Shown: positions 45,719-53,350 of the stretch, piece after piece | How the letters are laid out: each line of letters starts with the position of its first letter | How positions within the stretch are numbered: position 1 is the stretch's first letter | Assembly (NCBI RefSeq): GCF_029893355.1 | Contig: NZ_JARZAI010000026.1 | Coordinates: 49,326-113,325 of the forward strand | Direction: 5' to 3' | Origin: Kitasatospora sp. MAA4 | Lineage (GTDB): Bacteria; Actinomycetota; Actinomycetes; Streptomycetales; Streptomycetaceae | Length of the DNA: 64,000 bases | The notes under the pieces: model-generated | What the model was told of the DNA's origin: nothing | Seen by the model: only the letters and a program-made list of their open reading frames with translations | Database searches by the model: none | Program-made: the position numbers and the translations under genes

Positions 45719-46723
45719 TCAGATGCTGGCCACCACGCGGTCGGCCAGTACGTAGACGGCCTCCTCGTCGGTGGAGAAGGTCAGCGAGTACGAGCCGGAG
45801 AAGCGCGAGCCGCCCAGCAGCCGGACGTCCTCGCCGGCCCGGACCGCGTCGATCAGCCGGTAGGCGGCCTCCCGGTCGCCGGGGGCCACGCAGAGCGTGG
45901 TGCCGTCCGCGAAGGCGTAGACGTCCAGGGTGCCCAGCGGGCCCGGGCGGACGTCGGTGAGCGCGACGCCCTCCTCGGCCAGCGCGGTCAGCTTGGTGTC
46001 GGTCCACTCGCGGGACGGGGTCTGGCTGGGCACGAAGTCGGGGTGCGAGGGGTGCCGGCGCGGGTCGGGCGCGACCACCGGCTCGGCCTCCGCGGCCGGC
46101 TCCGGGTCGAGCAGCCCGGCGTCCAGGCCGGTGGCCAGCAGGTCGGCCTCGCGGCGGGCGCGCGCCTCGCCGGCGCCGCCCGTCTCGCCGGGCGCCGAGC
46201 CGACCGGTGCCCCGCCGCCCATCACCGGGTGGCCGCCGGAGGCGCCCAGCGAGCCGCTGTCGCTGATCAGGTCCTCCAGCGCCGAGCGCAGCGCCTCGCC
46301 GAACTCCGGGTCCATGGTGCCGGCGCTGTCCGCGGCGTCCTCCGGGCCGATCGGGCGCGGGAAGAAGACCGGCCAGTTCTCCACCGGGCCGAGCCCGTGC
46401 AGGCTGCCGAGGCCGCCCAGGTCGACGCCCGGCTCGACGGGGCCGGCGAACGGCGTGTCGAGCAGCGGCTCGTCCTCGGCCGCGCGGGCCTCCTGCTCCG
46501 CCCAGAACGCCCGCGCCTCGACGATCTCGCGCTCGCGGTCGGCGGCGAGCGCCTCGGTGACGGCGCGGCGTATCGCCGCCTCGTCCACGGTGGAGGCGGC
46601 GGCGGGGACCGCGGCGGCGGTCCGGATTTCGTCGAACTGGCGGGAGAGACCGCGTACACGGACGAGGACAGCTGACGACACGGCGATCAGGACCAGCAGC
46701 AGGGCGATGTACACGGCGCTCAC
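45719..46723 (-). CDS. Membrane-anchored protein of unknown function
   Basis: A 334-residue protein starting at the GTG at 46723 (AAGGAG nine bases upstream). One N-terminal membrane segment (AVYIALLLVLIAVSSAVLV) is followed by a short coil (VRGLSRQFDEIRTAA) and an acidic/Ala-rich region. A Gly/Pro-rich linker (about 100-240) and a C-terminal folded domain (TDTKLTALAEEGVALTDVRP, VYAFADGTTLCVAPGDREAA, FSTDEEAVYVLADRVVASI) follow. I recognise no family. The longer frame upstream is not coding. Confidence 0.7.
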   Translation of the reverse strand: MSAVYIALLLVLIAVSSAVLVRVRGLSRQFDEIRTAAAVPAAASTVDEAAIRRAVTEALAADREREIVEARAFWAEQEARAAEDEPLLDTPFAGPVEPGVDLGGLGSLHGLGPVENWPVFFPRPIGPEDAADSAGTMDPEFGEALRSALEDLISDSGSLGASGGHPVMGGGAPVGSAPGETGGAGEARARREADLLATGLDAGLLDPEPAAEAEPVVAPDPRRHPSHPDFVPSQTPSREWTDTKLTALAEEGVALTDVRPGPLGTLDVYAFADGTTLCVAPGDREAAYRLIDAVRAGEDVRLLGGSRFSGSYSLTFSTDEEAVYVLADRVVASI

Positions 46724-47052
46724 GGAACGTACTCCTTGCGCGGAGTGGAACAGGGGAACATCTCCACCCTGCCGCATGGGGGGCTGTGACTGCAGAGGAA
46801 GATGTCCGAATTGTCTGTGACGTCCGTCATTGTCCAAAAATCTAGCGGGTCTCCTGTTGTACGCTGCGCAGTTGGGCGATTGCGCGGCGTGGAGAAAAGC
46901 CGCTTTTGGGGACGAGAGGAGGGCCGGATCGCCCAAGCGGTGTGATCCGGCCCTCATTTACCCTCTGTCACGCCGAACGGGTGGTGGGGGGAGGGGAGTT
47001 CAACCCACCGTGTCCGCCCGTACCCGCTCTGCTGCGGCTCGGCTGCTGTGAC
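46724..47052. other. Intergenic region between two minus-strand genes
   Basis: No gene that I can support. It contains the promoter region of the 45719 gene and the hairpin at 46919-46955 that serves the thiolase gene. The rest shows nothing recognisable. Confidence 0.4.
46919..46955 (-). terminator. Terminator downstream of the thiolase gene
   Basis: A perfect 12-bp stem, GAGGGCCGGATC (46919-46930) with 46944-46955, and a 13-base loop. It lies about 100 bases past the thiolase stop on the minus strand. Confidence 0.7.
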
Positions 47053-48273
47053 TCAGCTGAGCCGCTCGATGACCATCGCCATGCCCTGGCCGCCGCCGAC
47101 GCACATCGTCTCCAGGCCGAACTGCTTGTCGTGCCACTGAAGCGAGTTGATCAGTGTGGTGGTGATCCGCGCGCCGGTCATCCCGAAGGGGTGGCCGACC
47201 GCGATGGCGCCGCCGTTGACGTTCAGCTTGTCCAGGTCGACGCCCAGGTCGCGGTAGGACGGGATGACCTGGGCCGCGAAGGCCTCGTTGATCTCGACCA
47301 GGTCGATGTCGCCGATGGTCAGCCCGGCCCGCTTGAGGGCCTGGCGGGAGGCCTCGACCGGCCCGTAGCCCATGATCTCGGGGGAGAGGCCGGAGACGCC
47401 GGTGGAGACCACCCGGGCCAGCGGCGTGATGCCCAGCTCGCGGGCCTTGGTGTCGGACATGATCACCAGGGCGGCCGCGCCGTCGTTCAGCGGGCAGCAG
47501 TTGCCCGCGGTCACCGTGCCGTCGGGGCGGAAGACCGGCTTCAGGCCGGAGACGGCCTCCAGGGTCACCCCGGCGCGCGGGCCGTCGTCGGTCGAGACCA
47601 CCGTGCCGTCCGGCGTGGTCACCGGGGTGATCTCGCGCTCCCAGAAGCCGGACTTGATGGCCGCCTCGGCGAGGTTCTGCGAGCGCACGCCGAACTCGTC
47701 CTGGTCGGCCCGGGTGACGCCCTTGAGGGCGGCCAGGTTCTCCGCGGTCTGGCCCATCGCGATGTACGCGTCCGGGACCAGGCCGTCGGCGCGCGGGTCG
47801 TGCCACTCCCCGCCACCCTGCTCGGCGCGCTGGGCGGTGCGGGCCACCGCGTCGGCGAAGAACGGGTTCTGGGTGCCCGGCATGCCGTCCGAGGTGCCGT
47901 TGATCGAGCGCGACACGGTCTCGACGCCGGCCGAGATGAAGACGTCGCCCTCGCCCGCCTTGATCGCGTGCAGTGCCATCCGCGTGGTCTGCAGCGAGGA
48001 GGAGCAGTAGCGGGTGACGGTGCAGCCCGGCAGGTGGTCCATGCCCATCTGCACGGCGACGATGCGGGCCAGGTTGTGCCCCTGCTCGCCGCCGGGCAGG
48101 CCGCAGCCCAGCATCAGGTCGTCGATGTCGCGCGGGTCCAGCTGCGGCACCTTGGCGAGCGCGGTGGCGATGATGTGGGCGGTCAGGTCGTCCGGGCGGA
48201 CGTCCTTCAGCGAGCCCTTGAAGGCCCGGCCGATCGGCGAACGGGCGGCGCTGACGATGACGGCTTCGGGCAT
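47053..48273 (-). CDS. Thiolase (acetyl-CoA acetyltransferase)
   Basis: A 406-residue thiolase that cleaves or forms beta-ketoacyl-CoA. The nucleophilic Cys lies in TVTRYCSSSLQTTRMALHAI (near residue 89), the conserved NGGAIAVGHPFGMTGAR provides the catalytic His, and the C-terminal motif METMCVGGGQGMAMVI holds the second Cys. A start ATG at 48273 gives the normal N-terminus MPEAVIVSAARSPIGRAFKG. No hydratase or dehydrogenase subunit is adjacent. It could work in beta-oxidation or acetoacetyl-CoA synthesis; the sequence alone does not decide. Confidence 0.93.
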   Translation of the reverse strand: MPEAVIVSAARSPIGRAFKGSLKDVRPDDLTAHIIATALAKVPQLDPRDIDDLMLGCGLPGGEQGHNLARIVAVQMGMDHLPGCTVTRYCSSSLQTTRMALHAIKAGEGDVFISAGVETVSRSINGTSDGMPGTQNPFFADAVARTAQRAEQGGGEWHDPRADGLVPDAYIAMGQTAENLAALKGVTRADQDEFGVRSQNLAEAAIKSGFWEREITPVTTPDGTVVSTDDGPRAGVTLEAVSGLKPVFRPDGTVTAGNCCPLNDGAAALVIMSDTKARELGITPLARVVSTGVSGLSPEIMGYGPVEASRQALKRAGLTIGDIDLVEINEAFAAQVIPSYRDLGVDLDKLNVNGGAIAVGHPFGMTGARITTTLINSLQWHDKQFGLETMCVGGGQGMAMVIERLS

Positions 48274-48321
48274 GACGGCTCCCTGGATGTCGGATGGGGG
48301 TGGTTCGCTACGGAGAGGAAG

Positions 48322-49452
48322 TTACTCCCAAGTAGCCCGTGCGTCATCCGGCGCCGCGTGTGAGTTCGCCGACGCGGCCGGCCGGGCGGCCTCGGGGCCG
48401 GTCCCGGATGCGGGTTCGGGAGTGGGTTCGGGTGCGGGTTCGGTGGTGTCTGCTGCGCTGGTTTCGGTCGACGGCAGCGCGAGCCGCAGCCGGTGCTTGA
48501 CCAGGGCCCACCGCCCGGTCCCGCCGGGGCCGGCCGCCGCCACCTCGGTGCCGGACTGCCCGGCGGCCCGGGCAGCGGCCATCGCCATCGGCAGCACCGC
48601 CTCGCGGCGGGTCGGCTCCTGCTCGGCCGCCTCCGGCCACAGGTCCAGGGCCGCGCAGAGCGAGGGCAGCATGGCCATCGCCGCGGTCGCGTAGCCCTGG
48701 GCGGAGGGGTGGAACCGGTCGGAGGCGAACATCTCCGGGCGTGCCGCGAACTCCGGGCCGAGCAGTGAGCCCAGCGACACCGTACGGCCGCCGGCCTCCA
48801 CCGTCGCGATGGTCTGCGCGGCCGCCAGCTGCCGGCTGACCCGCCGGGCCACCCAGCGCAGCGGCGGCCGCACCGGCTTGATCGTCCCCAGATCCGGGCA
48901 GGTGCCGACCACCACCTCGCAGTCGATCGCCCGCAGCTCCTGGACCGCCTCGCGCAGCTGGCGCACCGACTGCGCGGCCGGGCTGTGCCGGGTGACGTCG
49001 TTCGCCCCGACCATGATCACGGCCACCGCCGGACGGGCTGCCAGGACGAGCCGCACCTGCCGCTCAAGATCGTCCGAACGAGCGCCCGACACCGCCACGT
49101 TGACGAGTCGCACCGGCCGCTCGGCGACCGAGGCCAGCCCGGCGGCGAGCAGCGCCCCCGGCGTCTCGCGGACCCGCCGCACGCCCAGTCCGGCCGCCGT
49201 CGAGTCGCCGAGGAAGGCCAGCACCAGGGGCTCCTGCCGCACGGCCGGATCGGCGAAGTCCTCCCCGTACACGCCGTCCGCCCGCGGCGGACTGCCCTCC
49301 AGGATGCCGACCGCGCGGATCGCCAGCCGGCTCTCCGTGATCAGCACGCCGGCCAGCCCCACCCCCAGCAGGCCGATCCCACCGCCGCCGTACGCCGCCG
49401 CCGTGGCGATCCGCCGGGCGGCCCGCGCCCTCGAATGCTGCGCCCCTGGCAT
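48322..49452 (-). CDS. SGNH/GDSL hydrolase with an N-terminal membrane segment
   Basis: A 376-residue protein. The N-terminal hydrophobic stretch (AAAYGGGGIGLLGVGLAGVLI) anchors or exports it. The hydrolase core (about residues 75-270) has the four SGNH blocks: FLGDSTAAGLG (Ser), VAVSGARSDDLERQ (Gly), MVGANDVTRHSP (Asn) and FASDRFHPSAQGYATAA (Asp/His). The C-terminal ~100 residues are low-complexity Pro/Glu/Thr. It is probably an envelope esterase or lipase. GGGGG upstream supports the ATG at 49452. It is divergent from the cystathionine beta-synthase gene. Confidence 0.9.
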   Translation of the reverse strand: MPGAQHSRARAARRIATAAAYGGGGIGLLGVGLAGVLITESRLAIRAVGILEGSPPRADGVYGEDFADPAVRQEPLVLAFLGDSTAAGLGVRRVRETPGALLAAGLASVAERPVRLVNVAVSGARSDDLERQVRLVLAARPAVAVIMVGANDVTRHSPAAQSVRQLREAVQELRAIDCEVVVGTCPDLGTIKPVRPPLRWVARRVSRQLAAAQTIATVEAGGRTVSLGSLLGPEFAARPEMFASDRFHPSAQGYATAAMAMLPSLCAALDLWPEAAEQEPTRREAVLPMAMAAARAAGQSGTEVAAAGPGGTGRWALVKHRLRLALPSTETSAADTTEPAPEPTPEPASGTGPEAARPAASANSHAAPDDARATWE

Positions 49453-49633
49453 CCGGCAACCCCCTTCGTAGCCGACCGGTCTCCCGCGCCGCGCGGGCCC
49501 GTCTCTCTGCGTGCATACCCGCTGACACCTTCACGCTATCGGGATGCATCGGCCATCCGGAGCCATAGGCTTGACTCACCGAAGGCTTGACCCTCTGAAA
49601 AGCCCTGCATGGCCACAAACCGGGAGGACCCCC

Positions 49634-51034
49634 GTGCGGTACCAAGAATCGATCATCGACCTGGTCGGCAACACCCCGCTGGTGAAGCTCAACAAGGTCA
49701 CCGAAGGGATCACCGCCACGGTGCTGGCCAAGGTGGAGTACTTCAACCCCGGTGGCTCGGCCAAGGACCGCATCGCGATGCGCATGATCGAGGCCGCCGA
49801 GGCGTCCGGCGCTCTCAAGCCCGGCGGCACCATCGTCGAGCCGACCTCCGGCAACACGGGCGTGGGGCTGGCGATCGTCGCGCAGCAGAAGGGCTACCAC
49901 TGCATCTTCGTCTGCCCGGACAAGGTCTCCACTGACAAGATCAACACGCTGCGGGCGTACGGCGCCGAGGTCGTGGTCTGCCCGACCGCGGTCGCCCCCG
50001 AGCACCCGGACTCGTACTACAACGTCTCCGACCGCCTGGTGAAGGAGACGCCGAACGCCTGGAAGCCGGACCAGTACTCCAACCCGGAGAACCCCGCCGC
50101 GCACTACGCCACCACCGGTCCCGAGCTCTGGGAGCAGACCGACGGCAAGATCACCCACTTCGTCGCGGGCGTCGGCACGGGCGGCACCATCTCCGGCACC
50201 GGGCGCTTCCTGAAGGACGCCTCGGGCGGCGCGGTGCAGGTCATCGGCGCGGACCCGGAGGGCTCGGTCTACTCCGGCGGCACCGGCCGCCCGTACCTGG
50301 TCGAGGGCGTCGGCGAGGACTTCTGGCCGACCGCGTACGACCGCACGGTGGCCGACGAGATCATCGCGGTCTCCGACAAGGACTCCTTCCAGATGACCCG
50401 CCGCCTCGCCCGCGAGGAGGGCCTGCTGGTCGGCGGCTCCTGCGGGATGGCCGTGGTGGCCGCACTGGAGGTCGCCCGCAGGCTCGGCCCGGACGACATC
50501 GTCGTGGTGCTGCTCCCGGACGGCGGCCGCGGCTACCTCTCCAAGATCTTCAACGACGACTGGATGGCCGACTACGGCTTCCTGCCCGCCGCCGAGGACG
50601 AGGCGACCATCGGCCAGGTGCTGGCCCGCAAGGACGCCATCGCGCACGAGGGCACCCCGCAGTTCGTCCACATGCACCCCAACGAGACGGTCGGCGAGGC
50701 CGTGCAGGTGCTGCGCGACTTCGGCGTCTCGCAGATGCCGGTGGTCTCCCCGGGCGCCGGGCATCCGGACATCATGGCGGGCGAGGTGATCGGTGCGGTG
50801 GCCGAGCGCGACCTGCTGGCCGGCCTCATCAGCGGCGGCGCCCAGCTGACCGACGCGCTGGAGAAGCACATGTCCAAGCCGCTGCCGGTGGTCGGTTCGG
50901 GCGGCTCGGTGACCGGTCTGGTGAGCGTGCTGGAGAAGGCCGACGCCGCGGTAGTGCTGGTCGAGGGCAAGCCGCAGGGCATCGTCACCCGGCAGGACCT
51001 GCTCGCCTTCATGGCGGACCGCAGCGCGCACTGA
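49634..51034 (+). CDS. cbs: Cystathionine beta-synthase
   Basis: A PLP enzyme that condenses homocysteine and serine to cystathionine. The 466-residue protein starts at the GTG (GGGAGGA upstream) with RYQESIIDLVGNTPLVKLNK. The PLP lysine is in NPGGSAKDRIAMRMIEAAEA, the substrate loop is TSGNTGVGLAI, and the phosphate loop is VAGVGTGGTISGTGRFLKD. Two CBS domains form the C-terminus (from about residue 335, TIGQVLARKDAIAHEG), the usual regulatory module. The metB-like enzyme at 62713 is the partner activity of transsulfuration but is 11 kb away. Confidence 0.95.
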   Translation: MRYQESIIDLVGNTPLVKLNKVTEGITATVLAKVEYFNPGGSAKDRIAMRMIEAAEASGALKPGGTIVEPTSGNTGVGLAIVAQQKGYHCIFVCPDKVSTDKINTLRAYGAEVVVCPTAVAPEHPDSYYNVSDRLVKETPNAWKPDQYSNPENPAAHYATTGPELWEQTDGKITHFVAGVGTGGTISGTGRFLKDASGGAVQVIGADPEGSVYSGGTGRPYLVEGVGEDFWPTAYDRTVADEIIAVSDKDSFQMTRRLAREEGLLVGGSCGMAVVAALEVARRLGPDDIVVVLLPDGGRGYLSKIFNDDWMADYGFLPAAEDEATIGQVLARKDAIAHEGTPQFVHMHPNETVGEAVQVLRDFGVSQMPVVSPGAGHPDIMAGEVIGAVAERDLLAGLISGGAQLTDALEKHMSKPLPVVGSGGSVTGLVSVLEKADAAVVLVEGKPQGIVTRQDLLAFMADRSAH

Positions 51035-51042
51035 GTCCCCGT

Positions 51043-51071
51043 CAGGTGGTCGCCAGGTGGTCGCCAGGTGG
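51043..51071 (+). repeat. Short tandem repeat after cbs
   Basis: CAGGTGGTCGC occurs twice in tandem (51043-51053 and 51054-51064), followed by a third partial copy, CAGGTGG. It begins nine bases after the cbs stop. Confidence 0.75.
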
Positions 51072-51076
51072 GAAAC

Positions 51077-51094
51077 GTTCGTCAGCTGACGAAC
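51077..51094. promoter_or_regulatory. Perfect 18-bp palindrome in the cbs-51525 intergenic region
   Basis: GTTCGTCAGCTGACGAAC is exactly self-complementary. It has no loop, so it resembles a dimeric-repressor operator more than a terminator. The surrounding 490-base region (51035-51524) contains no supported gene. Confidence 0.6.
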
Positions 51095-51428
51095 TGGTAC
51101 ACCGGCGTCACCTGTCGGCATCACGTGGTTAACAACGGTCGGGCATCGTAGGGGTCAACGGCAGAAACGCCGAACGTGAGGGTGGCGGTGACCGGGGGCG
51201 GCTCCCCGGTTCCGCCCCCCGCGCGGACGCACGGGCGCCGGCCCTGAACCGGCGGACTGTGTTCCCTCCAGGCCTTCGACGCGCTGGAGGGGCCCCTCGT
51301 GGGGGTCGTCGTCGTCCCGACCCTGTCGGCTCCGGCCGGGTGCACAGGGTGCGACGACCCGCACGGCACCTCGCGCCGTCATGGCGCGGCTCCGCGGCTC
51401 CCGGGTGGGGGAGCTGGGCGGAGCGGGC

Positions 51429-51459
51429 AGGGCCGGTCCCGGTTCCCGGGACCGGCCCT
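51429..51459 (+). terminator. Compact hairpin upstream of the 51525 gene
   Basis: AGGGCCGGTCCCGG (51429-51442) pairs with 51446-51459 around TTC: 14 perfect pairs. It insulates the next promoter. Confidence 0.7.
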
Positions 51460-51512
51460 CGCCGTTGGCCGACGCGCTCCCGGCCGGGTTGGGCCGCGGC
51501 GTGGTTCTCCCC

Positions 51513-51518
51513 TACGCT
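51513..51518 (+). promoter_or_regulatory. -10 box of a probable leaderless transcript
   Basis: TACGCT lies six bases before the ATG at 51525, with no ribosome binding site. Confidence 0.45.
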
Positions 51519-51524
51519 CGCTCC

Positions 51525-51842
51525 ATGACCAGCACCGAAGCTTCCGATGCCCCCCGCTACGTCCGCCTCAGCATCGAGCTGATCGCCGAGATCACCGACG
51601 AGGGTGCGCTCAAGGCGGCCGCGCTCGCCCAGGTCGAGGCCGACGAGTACCTCGACGACGAGGAGCGCGCCCAGTCCGTCGAGGCGATCGAGGTGGACCC
51701 CTCGGGTTCGCTCGCCCACTTCATCGACCCGGTGGCGCTGCTCGGCGACGTCCCCGGCATCGAACTGACCCAGGCCACCTGGGAGTCCGCGCAGACCGAG
51801 TTCGACCCGGAGGACGACAGCTTCGAGTTCGAGGTCGAGTAG
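51525..51842 (+). CDS. Small acidic protein of unknown function
   Basis: A 105-residue, strongly acidic protein (RLSIELIAEITDEGALKAAA, then EADEYLDDEERAQSVEAIEV and the tail FDPEDDSFEFEVE). No membrane segment, signal or recognised domain is visible. The ATG at 51525 is preceded by TACGCT at leaderless spacing. A degenerate second copy of its 3' third exists at 57522-57659, next to the second PKD paralogue, so this gene was part of, or bordered, the duplicated segment. A hairpin with a T-tract follows. Confidence 0.75.
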   Translation: MTSTEASDAPRYVRLSIELIAEITDEGALKAAALAQVEADEYLDDEERAQSVEAIEVDPSGSLAHFIDPVALLGDVPGIELTQATWESAQTEFDPEDDSFEFEVE

Positions 51843-51862
51843 TCTCCGCGCCGTCCTTGTTC

Positions 51863-51910
51863 GACATACCGCTCCGCCGCTCTGCCGGCTGGGCGGTATG
51901 TCCATTTTTG
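51863..51910 (+). terminator. Terminator after the small acidic protein gene
   Basis: GACATACCGC (51863-51872) pairs with GCGGTATGTC (51893-51902), followed by CATTTTT. Confidence 0.8.
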
Positions 51911-52023
51911 GCGCTATCTCTCATCATCTCGTACGATCTGAACCTCTTTATGGAACCGGTTTCGCACCAGATTGCGTCCCTCTGTCCGTAATGCCCCTTC
52001 GCGAGCTACCGGGAGACCACGAC

Positions 52024-53229
52024 GTGACGGCACGGGAACAGCATGGGATGTGGAGCCGGCGCGGTGTGTTGGCCGGACTGCTCGGCGCGCCGGTGCTGTT
52101 GCTGGCCGCGTGCAACGACGGTGGCGGCGGTCAGAAGGCCTCCGCCCCGAAGACCTCCGCCGCGAAGATCACCGTCACCCCGGTCGACGGCACCGCGAAC
52201 GCCGCCTTCACCGCTCCCGTCCAGGTCGCGGTGGAGTCCGGCACGCTCGGCTCGGTCAAGGTCGCCGACGCGGCCGGCCAGGAGATAGCCGGCCGGCTCG
52301 CCCCCGACGGGACGAGCTGGGCCTCCACCGCGCCGCTCAGCAGCGGCACCAGGTACACCGTCGCCGCCGTCGCGTCCGACAGGGACAAGCTCCAGGCCGA
52401 CGCGAACACGAGCTTCACCACCGCCGCCCCCGCCAACACCTTCGTCGGCTACTTCACCCCGGAGGACGGCAGTACGGTCGGCGTCGGGATGCCGGTCTCG
52501 ATCACCTTCAACACCCCGGTCACCGACCGCAAGGCGGTCCAGCAGGCGATCACCGTCGTGGCGGACCCGGGCGTGGAGGTCGTCGGCCACTGGTACTCCA
52601 GCACCCGGCTGGACTTCCGCCCCGAGCAGTACTGGGCAGCGGGTACCAAGGTCACCCTCAAGCTGCGGCTGAAGGACGTCCAGGGGGCGAAGGGCGTCTA
52701 CGGCACCCAGTCCAAGGACGTGGACTTCACCATCGGCCGCAGCCAGACCAGCGTCGCCGACCTGAGCGCCGACACCCTGACCGTCACCACCGACGGCCAG
52801 GTCACCGCGACCTACAAGGTGATCGGCGGAGCGCCCGAACACCGCACCTGGGCCGGGAAGATGGTGATCTCCGAGCAGTACCAGCAGACCAAGATGGACT
52901 CCGCCACGGTCGGCCTCGGCGACGAGTACAACATCCCCGACGTCCCGCACGCCCAGCGGCTGACCGCCTCGGGCACGTTCATCCACGGCAACTACTGGTC
53001 CGCCGCCTCGGCCTTCGGCAACGCCAACACCAGCCACGGCTGCATAGCCCTGCGCGACGTCAAGGGCGCCGGCGACCCGGGCACCGACGGCGCGAAGTTC
53101 TACCGGAGCTCGATGGTCGGCGACGTGGTCGAGGTGCGCAACTCCGGTGACCGCACGGTCGATCCGGCCAACGGCCTGAGCGACTGGAACCTGAGCTGGG
53201 CCGACTGGAAGGCCGGCAGCGCGCTGTAG
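52024..53229 (+). CDS. L,D-transpeptidase lipoprotein
   Basis: It forms 3-3 peptidoglycan cross-links outside the membrane. The GTG at 52024 follows GGGAG and gives 401 residues with an RR-containing signal (MWSRRGVLAGLLGAPVLLLA) and the lipobox LLAAC near residue 28. Two immunoglobulin-like domains (about 45-255), as in mycobacterial LdtMt2, precede the YkuD catalytic domain with GTFIHGNYW and NTSHGCIAL, where His338 and Cys340 are catalytic. A Trp-rich tail (LSDWNLSWADWKAG) follows. It lies between the acidic-protein gene and the first PKD paralogue. Confidence 0.94.
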   Translation: MTAREQHGMWSRRGVLAGLLGAPVLLLAACNDGGGGQKASAPKTSAAKITVTPVDGTANAAFTAPVQVAVESGTLGSVKVADAAGQEIAGRLAPDGTSWASTAPLSSGTRYTVAAVASDRDKLQADANTSFTTAAPANTFVGYFTPEDGSTVGVGMPVSITFNTPVTDRKAVQQAITVVADPGVEVVGHWYSSTRLDFRPEQYWAAGTKVTLKLRLKDVQGAKGVYGTQSKDVDFTIGRSQTSVADLSADTLTVTTDGQVTATYKVIGGAPEHRTWAGKMVISEQYQQTKMDSATVGLGDEYNIPDVPHAQRLTASGTFIHGNYWSAASAFGNANTSHGCIALRDVKGAGDPGTDGAKFYRSSMVGDVVEVRNSGDRTVDPANGLSDWNLSWADWKAGSAL

Positions 53230-53301
53230 GCGTCGACTCGGTGGGGGTGCGTGCGGGGGCTCTGGCGCGTGGGGGAATACTGCTGCTCGCGCCGCTGAAG
53301 C

Positions 53302-53315
53302 CTCCCGTCCGGGAG
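53302..53315 (+). repeat. Inverted repeat in the first PKD-gene leader, conserved in its paralogue
   Basis: CTCCCG-TC-CGGGAG lies 35 bases before the ATG. The identical element stands at the corresponding place (57798-57811) before the second paralogue, so it was copied with the gene. Confidence 0.6.
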
Positions 53316-53350
53316 CCCGGGCGCGTGAAGTCTGGGGGGACAGTACCGAG

